NCBI RefSeq assembly: GCF_904528075.1
Contig: NZ_LR882035.1
Coordinates: forward strand, 2,728,001 to 2,792,000
Length of the DNA: 64,000 bases
From: Agreia sp. COWG
GTDB taxonomy: Bacteria > Actinomycetota > Actinomycetes > Actinomycetales > Microbacteriaceae
Direction: 5' to 3'
Position 1 is the first letter of the stretch. Each line of letters begins with the position of its first letter. Made by a program: the position numbers and the translations under genes. The notes under the pieces are model-generated. The model made no database searches. It was not told the DNA's origin and worked only from the letters and a program-made list of their open reading frames with translations. Positions 44,242 to 52,568 of the stretch are shown here, one piece after another.

Positions 44242-46253
44242 CAGTCGTCCGCAGGAACTTCCGCGGTCGCCTCGACAGGGCCGGCTGACGCGTCGCGCGC
44301 AGCAGACGCCTGGGGATACGGCAGGGGCTCGATGGTGTCGCCGTCATCGCCGGGCTCGGCCAGCGCTCCCGTGCTGGTGTCGCCCCTGAGCCGCTTGATC
44401 ACGAGCTCGGCGCTGATGAGGCACATGGGCAGACCGATGCCGGGAATCGTCGACCCGCCCGCGTAGACGAGGCCGTCGACCTTCTTCGACACGTTGCCGG
44501 CGCGGAAGAACGCGCTCTGACCCAGGGTGTGGGCGGGGCCGAGGGCCGTTCCCTTCCAGGAGTTCAGGTCGTCGGCGAAGTCGGCGGGGCCGACCGTGCG
44601 CCGCACCACGATGCGCGAGGCGAGGTCGGGAACTCCGGCCCACTCGGCCACCTGGGCGATCGCCGCGTCGGCGATCTTCTCGACACGGGCATCCCCCTCG
44701 CCGTTCTCGCCACCGTGGCCGATGCCGGGGTCGGCGGGGATCGGAACGAGGACGAAGAGGTTCTCGTGGCCCTCGGGCGCGACGGAGCCGTCGGTGGCGC
44801 TCGGCCGGCACACGTAGATGGAGGCGGGCTCGGGCACGGATGTGGGCCCTGGGCGACCGAATCGACCGAGCGGCCCCGCCTTGGTTCCGAAGATCTTGCC
44901 GAAGTCGCCCTTCCAGTCTTTGGTGAAGAACAGCGAGTGGTGGGTCAGTTCGGGCAGCTCGCCCGTGATGCCGAGGTAGACGAGAACGGCGCTGGGCCCC
45001 GCCGTCTTCTTCTCCCAGTAGCTCTCGGGGTAGCTCTGCAGCTCGGGCAGCAGCATCGTGGTCTCGACGTGGCGCAGGTCTGCTGTGGCCACGACGAGTT
45101 CGGCCTCGAGCGCATGGGCTCGGCCGTCGGCGTCGGTGTAGTGCACGCCTCCGACACGACTGCGGCCGTCGGCGGCACCAGACACGACAGGATCAGACAC
45201 GACGGCAGCGGCAGAGGCGGGAGTGGCCGCGGGCGGCGCATCCTTCGCAGGCGGGCCCGACTGCGCGACGCCCTGAGCACTCACGGGTTTGCCGTCGTGC
45301 GGGCTCACCTCGCCGGCGAGAACGCGACGAAGCTCCTCGCGATCGATCACGTTCGTGTCGAATTCGGTCGTCTCGTAGTCGTAGACGCTCTTCTCCGGCT
45401 CGGGCGCCGCCAGCGACTCGTCGGGCGCGAGCACGATGCGGGTCACCGAGGCCCCGGTGCGGATGTCGACCCCGGCCTGCGTGGCGATCCTCTCGATGCT
45501 GCCGATCACCTGTCCGAAACCGCCCTGCGGATAGAGCACGCCGTCGTTCATGTCGAGATGGCTCATCAGGTGGTACATGCTCGGCGTGGCATATGGCGAT
45601 GAGCCGAGGAAGACGGCGGGGTAGCCCAGGATCTGCTGGAGTCTCGGGTTGCGCACCGTGCGACCGGCGAAGCTCGCCAGCGTCTCGGTGAGCAGCCGCA
45701 CGAGGCGGGGCGTGCGCGTGACGACAGGGCCGACGAACAGCGGCTTGAGGTCTTCGAAGGTGGAGTAGAGGAAGTACTTCTTCGCCAGCTCGTAGGTCTC
45801 CCGAGCCGAGTCGAGGTAGCCGGCCATCTTCACGCCTGAGCCGGGCTCGATCGACTCGAACAGCTCGAGGTTGGCGTCGAGCGTATCCCTGATGTCGACG
45901 GGCTGTTCCCCGCCCTCGAAGAACACCCGGTAGCCGGGGTCGAGGCGCGTGAGGTCGAGCTGCTCGTCGGCCGAGGTTCCCATCATCTTGTAGAAGTGAT
46001 CGAACACCTCGGGCATGAGGTACCACGACGGGCCCGTGTCGAAGGTGAAGCCGTCTTTCTGCCACGTTCCGGCCCGGCCGCCCACGGCGTCGCGCTTCTC
46101 GAGCACCGTGACCGCATAGCCCTCGCGCGCCAGGAGGGCGGCGCTGGCCAGTCCGCTGATGCCCGCCCCGATGACGATCGCTCGGCCCGCTAAGGAAGCA
46201 GCGACACCGGCGCCCGTCGTGGCGGGATCGAATTCGGGAATGCTGGCGGTCAC
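44241..46253 (-). CDS. crtI: Phytoene desaturase with an extra internal segment
   Basis: A 670-aa FAD-dependent desaturase converting phytoene to lycopene. The FAD-binding VIGAGISGLASAALLAREGY is at 27-46, the substrate-region block FDTGPSWYLMPEVFD at 71-85, and the C-terminal signature YAGGSTIPGIGLPMCLISAE at 597-616. Bacterial CrtI proteins are usually 490-560 aa. Much of the excess is a segment around residues 277-366 (nt 45156-45425), acidic then Ala/Pro/Ser-rich, inserted between TRIVLAPDE and VGGVHYTDADG, plus an acidic tail. The flanking fold looks intact, so it is probably active. The start is GTG 46253, overlapping the crtB stop (GTGA). Confidence 0.94.
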   Translation of the reverse strand: MTASIPEFDPATTGAGVAASLAGRAIVIGAGISGLASAALLAREGYAVTVLEKRDAVGGRAGTWQKDGFTFDTGPSWYLMPEVFDHFYKMMGTSADEQLDLTRLDPGYRVFFEGGEQPVDIRDTLDANLELFESIEPGSGVKMAGYLDSARETYELAKKYFLYSTFEDLKPLFVGPVVTRTPRLVRLLTETLASFAGRTVRNPRLQQILGYPAVFLGSSPYATPSMYHLMSHLDMNDGVLYPQGGFGQVIGSIERIATQAGVDIRTGASVTRIVLAPDESLAAPEPEKSVYDYETTEFDTNVIDREELRRVLAGEVSPHDGKPVSAQGVAQSGPPAKDAPPAATPASAAAVVSDPVVSGAADGRSRVGGVHYTDADGRAHALEAELVVATADLRHVETTMLLPELQSYPESYWEKKTAGPSAVLVYLGITGELPELTHHSLFFTKDWKGDFGKIFGTKAGPLGRFGRPGPTSVPEPASIYVCRPSATDGSVAPEGHENLFVLVPIPADPGIGHGGENGEGDARVEKIADAAIAQVAEWAGVPDLASRIVVRRTVGPADFADDLNSWKGTALGPAHTLGQSAFFRAGNVSKKVDGLVYAGGSTIPGIGLPMCLISAELVIKRLRGDTSTGALAEPGDDGDTIEPLPYPQASAARDASAGPVEATAEVPADD

Positions 46254-47125
46254 GCGCGCTCCTTCGGTAGACGACCCATGGCCGCTGCTGCTGCAATTCG
46301 AATCTTAACCGGGTTGGGAACCCGGATGCGGGTGGTCACGAGAACAGACGCCGGCGTCTCACGCAGGCGCCTGGTGAGCTCGGTGAAGAGCCCCTGGGCG
46401 AGGGCGACGGCCTTGCGCGACGACGAGGGCAGCAGCGGCAGCGTGGCGCTGGCGATGTCGAGGTCGTTCTGGATGTCGTCGATGATGGCCGTCTTCTCGG
46501 CCTCGGTGAACGAGCCGACGTCGACGCCCGGAAAGTAGCTGCGGCCGAGGGCCGTGAAGTCCGCGGCGAGGTCTCGCAGAAAGTTGATCTTCTGAAAGGC
46601 GGCGCCGAGGTGCCGCGCTCCGTCGACCAGCAGGGCCTCGTCTGCGTCGGAATAGCGGTGGCCCTGCAGGAATGCCTTGAGGCACATCAGTCCCACGACC
46701 TCGGCCGAGCCGTAGACGTAAGCGTCGAACGACTCGGGGGTGTGCTCGGTCTCGCTGAGATCGGCGCGCATCGACGCGTAGAACGGCGCTGTCAGCTCGG
46801 CGCCGAAGCCGGTCTCCCTGGCCGTGATCGCGAAAGCATGCACGATGAGGTTCGTGCTGTAGCCGCAGCGCACGGCCTCGTCGGTCTCACGCTCGAGGGT
46901 GTCGAGCTGCGCCACGATCGCCGCGGGCTCGAGGCAGGCGTCGGCCGCGACGCCGTCGACGACCTCGTCGGCGAGGCGCACGAGCGCGTAGATGTTCTCG
47001 ACGTGCTGGCGGACCTCTTTACCGAGGAGCTTCGACGCAAGCCCGAACGATGTGGAATAGCGGTTGATGACGACGGCGGACGCCTCCATGGCGACGCGGT
47101 CGTAGAGGGAGTAGCGCGAGGTCAC
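46250..47125 (-). CDS. crtB: Phytoene synthase
   Basis: A 291-aa trans-isoprenyl diphosphate synthase that joins two geranylgeranyl diphosphates head to head into phytoene. The two Asp-rich motifs are ALVRLADEVVD (first) and NFLRDLAADFTALGRSYFP (second), and YCYGSAEVVGL-type sequence appears as YVYGSAEVVGLMCLKAF. The length fits. The start is GTG 47125, overlapping the crtE stop by 4 bp. Confidence 0.95.
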   Translation of the reverse strand: MTSRYSLYDRVAMEASAVVINRYSTSFGLASKLLGKEVRQHVENIYALVRLADEVVDGVAADACLEPAAIVAQLDTLERETDEAVRCGYSTNLIVHAFAITARETGFGAELTAPFYASMRADLSETEHTPESFDAYVYGSAEVVGLMCLKAFLQGHRYSDADEALLVDGARHLGAAFQKINFLRDLAADFTALGRSYFPGVDVGSFTEAEKTAIIDDIQNDLDIASATLPLLPSSSRKAVALAQGLFTELTRRLRETPASVLVTTRIRVPNPVKIRIAAAAAMGRLPKERA

Positions 47126-48192
47126 TTGGCTCGTTCCAGAACTGTCGCGACGAATCCGCGGAACTCGGTGCGCACCGACTCGGGCAGCGAGGCAGAAGCC
47201 AGATGCTCCCAGGCGCGGTTGGCGAAGTCGCGGGCAAGGGCCTCCGCGTACGACCGGGCACCGGATGCCTCGAGCGCGGCTCGGATGACGGTCGCGCCGT
47301 CTTCATCGAGGCCGGGATCGCCGAACAGCGGCTCGATGATCGCCCACTGCTCCGTGCCCGCCGCATACGAGATGAGCACGGTGCGCTTTCCTTCGCGCAG
47401 ATCGCCGAGGGTCGACTTTCCCGTGTCGCCCTGGTCGCCGAAGACCCCGAGCAGGTCGTCGATGATCTGGTAGGCGATGCCGAGGTTGCGTCCGAAGGTG
47501 CCGAGCGCCTCGACGGCTTCATCGCTGGCACCGGCGAGCACGGCACCGGCCTGCAGCGGTGTCTCGAACGAATACACGGCCGTCTTGAGGCGCTCCATGT
47601 CGATGATGTCGTCGACCGACGGCGGAGCCGGGCGCAGCGAGAAGTCCACGTCGAGCAACTCGCCCGCCGCCGAGGCGAACATGGCCTCGTCGAAGATCTC
47701 GTGCAGCCTCTCGCGCAGCTCGCCGCTGACGCCGCTGCGGTCGAGAAGTCGGAAAGCATTGAACAGGGCGAGGTCGCCGGCGATGACGGCCACGGAGAGG
47801 CCGCGGTGCTCAGCGGTGGGAACGGGGATGCCGGCGGTCTGCGCGAGGTCGCGATAGCTGCCGGAGACGTTGAGCCCGCCGCGCCTGATGAAGTCGCGAT
47901 CGATGACATCGTCGTGCACGATCAGGGCCGTATGTAGAAGTTCGAAGGCGGCTCCGACGTACGAGGCTGTCTCGAAGTCCTGCCCGCCGAGCGACTCGTA
48001 GGCCGCCAGCACCATCGCCGGGCGGAAGCGTTTGCCGCCGGCGGAGTTCTTCTCGAGTGTCTGCCAGAGCGTCACATACTGCTCGCCGATGGCAGAGGCC
48101 CTCGTCGTGGCGAGGCTGAAGAACCGGTCGAGGACCGCATCGACGTGCTCCTGCCGCTGCCTCGTCACCACCACCAGATCATGCGTGTTCAC
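47122..48192 (-). CDS. crtE: Geranylgeranyl diphosphate synthase
   Basis: A 356-aa chain-elongating polyprenyl synthase, first gene of the carotenoid operon. The first Asp-rich motif is HDDVIDRDFIRRGG and the second is YQIIDDLLGVFGDQGDTGKS; GGKRFRPAMVL binds diphosphate. It condenses isopentenyl diphosphate onto allylic primers to give C20. The start taken is GTG 48192 (VNTHDLVVVT), but GGGGG directly abuts it, so one of the following GTG codons could be the real start. A direct repeat upstream may be a regulator site. Confidence 0.94.
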   Translation of the reverse strand: MNTHDLVVVTRQRQEHVDAVLDRFFSLATTRASAIGEQYVTLWQTLEKNSAGGKRFRPAMVLAAYESLGGQDFETASYVGAAFELLHTALIVHDDVIDRDFIRRGGLNVSGSYRDLAQTAGIPVPTAEHRGLSVAVIAGDLALFNAFRLLDRSGVSGELRERLHEIFDEAMFASAAGELLDVDFSLRPAPPSVDDIIDMERLKTAVYSFETPLQAGAVLAGASDEAVEALGTFGRNLGIAYQIIDDLLGVFGDQGDTGKSTLGDLREGKRTVLISYAAGTEQWAIIEPLFGDPGLDEDGATVIRAALEASGARSYAEALARDFANRAWEHLASASLPESVRTEFRGFVATVLERAK

Positions 48193-48201
48193 CCCCCGAG
48201 G

Positions 48202-48224
48202 CTAACTCACAAGATTGTCTAACT
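48202..48224 (-). promoter_or_regulatory. Candidate operator of the carotenoid operon
   Basis: CTAACT occurs twice in direct orientation (48202-48207 and 48219-48224) with an AT-rich spacer (CACAAGATTGT), 10 bp upstream of the crtE start. This is the most AT-rich spot between crtE and idi and should hold the crt promoter. Carotenoid operons of this type are often under a MarR-type regulator; none is encoded next to it here. Confidence 0.45.
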
Positions 48225-48353
48225 AAGTCGGAGATCACGGGGATTGCACAATGAACGGCGGTGCTGTCTGCGTGCGCAGCGCGGGGATCGCCGATGCCGC
48301 GGGCGAATTCGTCAGTCGGCTGAGCAATTGGCATCGTCTGGCACAATGAGGGG

Positions 48354-48869
48354 ATGTCCTCTTCCGAACAGGTGGTTCTCCTCTCGGAGGACGGGCTTCC
48401 CATCGGCACGGCCGACAAAGCCACGGTGCACACCGTCGACACACCGCTCCACCTCGCGTTCTCCTGCCACGTCTTCGACGAGCGGGGCCGCATTCTCGTG
48501 ACCCGTCGCTCGCTCGACAAGATCGCCTGGCCGGGCGTGTGGACGAACTCGTTCTGCGGTCATCCGGCACCGGGAGAGGCCATGGAGGACGCCGTCGCCC
48601 GGCGCGCCCAGCGCGAACTCGGCATCACGCTCGATGAGGTGGCCCTCGCGCTACCGGACTTCCGCTACCGGGCGATCGACGCATCCGGCATCGTCGAGAA
48701 CGAGATCTGCCCCGTGTACACGGCCACCACGTCGAGCGAGCTCGCTCCCAGCGCCGACGAGGTCGCAGAGTGGCACTGGGTAGACCCCACGACGCTGCGT
48801 GAATCGGTGACCAGCACCCCCTGGGCCTTCAGCCCGTGGCTCACCCTGCAACTGCCGCAACTCCGCTAA
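48354..48869 (+). CDS. idi: Isopentenyl-diphosphate isomerase, type I
   Basis: A 171-aa Nudix-fold isomerase that interconverts isopentenyl and dimethylallyl diphosphate, supplying both primers for CrtE and C5 units for CrtEb. The catalytic Cys is C68 (TNSFCGHPAPGE) and the catalytic Glu is E117 (ENEICPV); RRAQRELGI is the Nudix-type helix. It is divergent from the crt operon, 161 bp away. ATG 48354 has GAGGGG directly before it, unusually close, so the exact start is slightly uncertain. Confidence 0.95.
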   Translation: MSSSEQVVLLSEDGLPIGTADKATVHTVDTPLHLAFSCHVFDERGRILVTRRSLDKIAWPGVWTNSFCGHPAPGEAMEDAVARRAQRELGITLDEVALALPDFRYRAIDASGIVENEICPVYTATTSSELAPSADEVAEWHWVDPTTLRESVTSTPWAFSPWLTLQLPQLR

Positions 48870-48885
48870 CCGGATCGACACACGC

Positions 48886-48914
48886 GCCCCGAAAGATTCA
48901 TGCCGCTCGGGGCA
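48886..48914 (+). terminator. Hairpin downstream of idi
   Basis: GCCCCGA (48886-48892) pairs with TCGGGGC (48908-48914), 17 bp after the idi stop. A competing stem, ATGCC (48901-48905) with GGCAT (48912-48916), overlaps it. There is no T-run. It probably ends idi transcription before the Mrp operon. Confidence 0.55.
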
Positions 48915-49008
48915 TCCTTCGTCGCGCGCCTTGTAGACTGGAGCTCCACACGGCCGCTTGCGACCGGGCGCGAACCGTTCCCCGGCAACCGATTCGAGGG
49001 AGCCGCAA

Positions 49009-52000
49009 TTGATCATCTCCCTTGTGCTGTTCGCCCTCGCCGCGCTCGTGCTTCCGCCTCTCACGTCGCGGTTCGGCCCCCGCATGTTCGTGGCCGCCGC
49101 CGCCGTGCCGGCCTCGGTCTTCGTCGGTCTGCTCACACAGATTCCGGCCGTCGCCGGCGGCGAGACGCCCACCGAGCTCTACCCGTGGATCAGCCAACTG
49201 GGAATGTCGTTCGCCTTTCAGCTGAACGCCCTGTCGCTCACTATGGCGCTCATCGTGACCGGGGTCGGCGCGCTGGTGGTGCTGTACTGCGCCCGCTACT
49301 TCGGTCGGGGCGAAGACGGCCTCGGCCGTTTCAGCGGCGTGCTCGTGGCCTTCGCCGGGGCGATGTTCGGCCTCGTCACCAGTGACGACATCTACATCCT
49401 GTTCATGTTCTGGGAGGCCACCACGGTCTTCTCCTACCTGCTCATCGGCCAGTACACGGCGAAGCGCAAGAGCCGCGGCGCCGCGTTGCAGGCGCTGCTC
49501 GTGACCACGGCGGGCGGGCTCGCCATGCTGGTGGGCGTCGTCATCCTGGCAGTCGAGTCGGGCACGACACGCGTCTCAGAGATCGTGGCGAACCCGCCGC
49601 AGGCATCCGGCCTCGTCGTCACGGCGGTGATCCTGGTGCTGGCCGGCGCGCTGTCGAAGTCGGCTCAGGTACCCCTGCACTTCTGGCTGCCGTCGGCCAT
49701 GGCCGCCCCCACGCCGGTGAGCGCGTACCTGCACGCCGCGGCGATGGTCAAAGCCGGAATCTTCCTGATCGCGCTGCTGGTTCCCGCCTTCGGAGACACC
49801 CCGGGCTGGCGTCCGCTACTCGTCGGGCTCGGAGTGCTCACCATGCTCGTTGGTGGCTGGCGAGCACTGCGCCAGCACGACCTCAAGCTGCTGCTGGCCT
49901 ACGGAACGGTCAGCCAGCTCGGCTTTCTCACCGTGATCGTGGGCTACGGAACCCGCAACGCGGCCCTCGCCGGGATCACCCTCATCACGGGCCACGCGCT
50001 GTTCAAGGCCACCCTCTTTCTGGTGGTCGGCATCATCGACAACCGCCTCGGCACCCGAGACCTGCGCAAGATCAGCGGGCTCGGCCGGCAGGCCCCGCTT
50101 CTCGCCATCGTGGCGACCCTCGCCGCGGCATCGATGGCCGGGCTGCCCCCACTCCTCGGCTTCGTCGCAAAGGAGGCCACCTTCACAGCACTGCTCGAAG
50201 ACGCCGAGCACGGCGCACCCCTCGGGGCCGCGGCACTCGTCGGCGTCACCCTGGGTTCGGTGCTCACCGTCGCCTACACGGCGCGCTTCCTCTGGGGCGC
50301 GTTCGCGAAGAAGCCGGGCGTCGAGCCCGCCGAGTTCGTGCACGAGCACGTCGACTTCCTCGCCTCCCCCGCCGTTCTCGCGCTCACCGGCCTCGCGCTC
50401 GGCATCGCGTCTCCCCTGCTCGATCCACTGTTCGCTCGCTACGCCGACACCGTCTCGCCGCTCAGCCGCGAGGCGCTGGCCGCGTCGACCGAGGCCGCGG
50501 GCTCGGCCAGCGCCATCGAACTGCCGGATGCGGCGCACCTGGCGCTCTGGCACGGCATCGAGCCGGCCCTCGGCATCTCGGCGGTGACTCTCGTGCTCGG
50601 CCTCGCCCTGTTCGCCGCCCGCACGCGGGTCTCCGCCATACAGGGCCGCGTTCCGTCGTGGATCGACTCCGCCCGGGGCTACAGCCGCATCGTGCACGGG
50701 GTCGATCGCGGCGCCGTACGACTGACCAGGCTCACCCAGACCGGATCGCTGCCCATCTACGTGGCGACCATCCTCGTCGTACTCGTCGCCGCGGTGGGCA
50801 CCGCCCTCGCCATGGTCGGCGAGCTGCCCGGCTCGTTCATCCTCTGGGACTCCCCGGCGCAGCTTCCGATCGCCGTCGTCATGGGTGTCGCCGCGGTGCT
50901 CGCGGCACGGGCGGGCAAGCGCTTCATGGCCGTCGTTCTGGTGGGCGTCACCGGCTATGGCATGGCCGCGCTCTTCGCCCTGCAGGGCGCCGCCGATCTG
51001 GCGCTGACCCAGGCCCTCGTCGAGACGGTCACCCTCGTGACCTTCGTTCTGGTGCTGCGCCGCTTGCCCTCGGCCATCGGCCAGGACCACGGCCTGCGGC
51101 ACCGCATCGTGCGCGCGGTCATCGGCGTCGCGGTGGGCATCATCATGGCCACCGTCGCCGTCGTGGCGCTGGGTTCGCGCATCGCCGAGCCCATCTCGCT
51201 GCAGTTCCCCGACCTGGCGTACTACGGCGGTCACGGCAAGAACGTGGTCAACGTGCTGCTCGTCGACATTCGCGGCTGGGACACGCTCGGCGAGATGAGC
51301 GTGCTCGTCGTAGCCGCGACCGGCGTGGCGAGCCTCGTCTTTCTCTCACGCCGCAGCGACGGCATGCCGCGGCTCGGCCCGGAGACCGCACGGCCGCGCT
51401 GGTTCGCGAAACGCCGCCATCTGGCCGAGGCTCCGGTCGAAGCGACCGCCAGCGCAGGGGCGACCCCGGGCGGCGCCGCCCCATCGCAGGAGGATCCCGC
51501 CCAGCGCACGCCATGGCTGCTCGCCGGCAAGACCCTGGCGCCCGAGAACCGCTCCATCATCCTCGAGGTCGTCGTTCGGCTGCTGTTCCACTCCGCCATC
51601 GTGGTGTCCGTCTACCTGCTCTTCGCCGGCCACAACATTCCGGGCGGCGGCTTCGCCGGCGGGCTCGTCGCGGGCCTCGCGTTCGTGGCGCGGTACCTCG
51701 CAGCTGGGCGCTTCGAGCTCGGCGAGGCCGCACCCATCGATGCGGGCAAGCTTCTGGGCTTCGGCGTGCTCTTCGCCGGCGGCACCGCGCTCGTCCCCCT
51801 CTTCTTGGGCGCAGACGCGCTCACCTCCACGTGGTTCGAGGCCGAGATCCCGGTGATCGGGCACATCGAGTTCGTCACGTCGACGCTGTTCGACATCGGC
51901 GTCTACCTCGTGGTCGTCGGTCTCGCCCTCGACATTCTGCGCAGCCTCGGCGCCGAGATCGACCGCCAGCAAGAAGAAGACCACGACGACGAGGCCCCGC

Positions 52001-52122
52001 GCCGGGCACGCACCTCGGGCGGCGAGACCGCCGACATCAAGAGCGTCGAAGAGGTCAACTCGCTGAGCTCGGCGAGAGACGCGCGAACGAACGCCCCCAC
52101 GAACGAAGGAGACACCGAATGA
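49009..52122 (+). CDS. mrpA: Mrp Na+/H+ antiporter subunit A fused to subunit B
   Basis: A 1037-aa membrane protein. The first 780 residues or so are MrpA, related to the proton-pumping subunit of complex I (FMFWEATTVFSYLLIG, KSAQVPLHFWLPSAMAAPTPVSAYLHAAAMVKAG). After a charged linker (about 790-860), the C-terminal region (ILEVVVRLLFHSAIVVSVYLLFAGHNIPGGGFAGGL) is MrpB. The fusion is known in several groups. The start is TTG 49009, chosen because GAGGGAG lies at proper spacing and the first helix begins at once; an in-frame ATG at 48958 would add a non-hydrophobic leader. The stop overlaps mrpC by 4 bp. The complex exports Na+ in exchange for H+ and supports alkali and salt tolerance. Confidence 0.94.
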   Translation: MIISLVLFALAALVLPPLTSRFGPRMFVAAAAVPASVFVGLLTQIPAVAGGETPTELYPWISQLGMSFAFQLNALSLTMALIVTGVGALVVLYCARYFGRGEDGLGRFSGVLVAFAGAMFGLVTSDDIYILFMFWEATTVFSYLLIGQYTAKRKSRGAALQALLVTTAGGLAMLVGVVILAVESGTTRVSEIVANPPQASGLVVTAVILVLAGALSKSAQVPLHFWLPSAMAAPTPVSAYLHAAAMVKAGIFLIALLVPAFGDTPGWRPLLVGLGVLTMLVGGWRALRQHDLKLLLAYGTVSQLGFLTVIVGYGTRNAALAGITLITGHALFKATLFLVVGIIDNRLGTRDLRKISGLGRQAPLLAIVATLAAASMAGLPPLLGFVAKEATFTALLEDAEHGAPLGAAALVGVTLGSVLTVAYTARFLWGAFAKKPGVEPAEFVHEHVDFLASPAVLALTGLALGIASPLLDPLFARYADTVSPLSREALAASTEAAGSASAIELPDAAHLALWHGIEPALGISAVTLVLGLALFAARTRVSAIQGRVPSWIDSARGYSRIVHGVDRGAVRLTRLTQTGSLPIYVATILVVLVAAVGTALAMVGELPGSFILWDSPAQLPIAVVMGVAAVLAARAGKRFMAVVLVGVTGYGMAALFALQGAADLALTQALVETVTLVTFVLVLRRLPSAIGQDHGLRHRIVRAVIGVAVGIIMATVAVVALGSRIAEPISLQFPDLAYYGGHGKNVVNVLLVDIRGWDTLGEMSVLVVAATGVASLVFLSRRSDGMPRLGPETARPRWFAKRRHLAEAPVEATASAGATPGGAAPSQEDPAQRTPWLLAGKTLAPENRSIILEVVVRLLFHSAIVVSVYLLFAGHNIPGGGFAGGLVAGLAFVARYLAAGRFELGEAAPIDAGKLLGFGVLFAGGTALVPLFLGADALTSTWFEAEIPVIGHIEFVTSTLFDIGVYLVVVGLALDILRSLGAEIDRQQEEDHDDEAPRRARTSGGETADIKSVEEVNSLSSARDARTNAPTNEGDTE

Positions 52123-52568
52123 GCGCCTCCCTCGTTCTCGTCATTCTGATGGCCCTGCTCTACGCGAGCGGCGTCTACCTGCTGCTGGGCCGCAGCATGA
52201 CCCGCATGCTGCTCGGCTTCCTGCTCGTCGGAAACGCCACGAACCTGCTGATCCTCATCATCGCCGGGCCGGCCGGGCTGGCGCCCATCGTCTCCGATGG
52301 CGTCGACGCATCCGAGATGCACGACCCGCTTCCCGAGGCGCTGATCCTCACGGCGATCGTCATCACCTTCGGCGTGTCCGCGTTTCTGCTCGCCCTCATC
52401 TATCGCTCGTGGCGCATCGCGCGCGCCGATGTCGTCACATCCGACGAAGCCGACGTGGCCGTGGGCGGAGCCGACAGCTCGATCGACGACGAAGAGGGCC
52501 AGGAGGCCGAAGACGGCGAAGGCTCCGACACGGAGTTCGAAGGCCGCGCGGAGGCGAAGCACCCGTGA
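52119..52568 (+). CDS. mrpC: Mrp antiporter subunit C
   Basis: A 149-aa NuoK-like subunit with three helices (SLVLVILMALLYASGVYLLLG, LLGFLLVGNATNLLILIIAG, ALILTAIVITFGVSAFLLAL) and an acidic tail of about 40 residues that is longer than usual. ATG 52119 and the stop both overlap neighbouring genes by 4 bp (ATGA, then GTGA), so the operon is translationally coupled. Confidence 0.93.
   Translation: MSASLVLVILMALLYASGVYLLLGRSMTRMLLGFLLVGNATNLLILIIAGPAGLAPIVSDGVDASEMHDPLPEALILTAIVITFGVSAFLLALIYRSWRIARADVVTSDEADVAVGGADSSIDDEEGQEAEDGEGSDTEFEGRAEAKHP

Noticed and set aside
48958-49008. ATG 48958 as the start of mrpA
   Set aside because: It adds a hydrophilic leader not seen in MrpA. TTG 49009 has a well-spaced GAGGGAG and opens directly into the first membrane helix.
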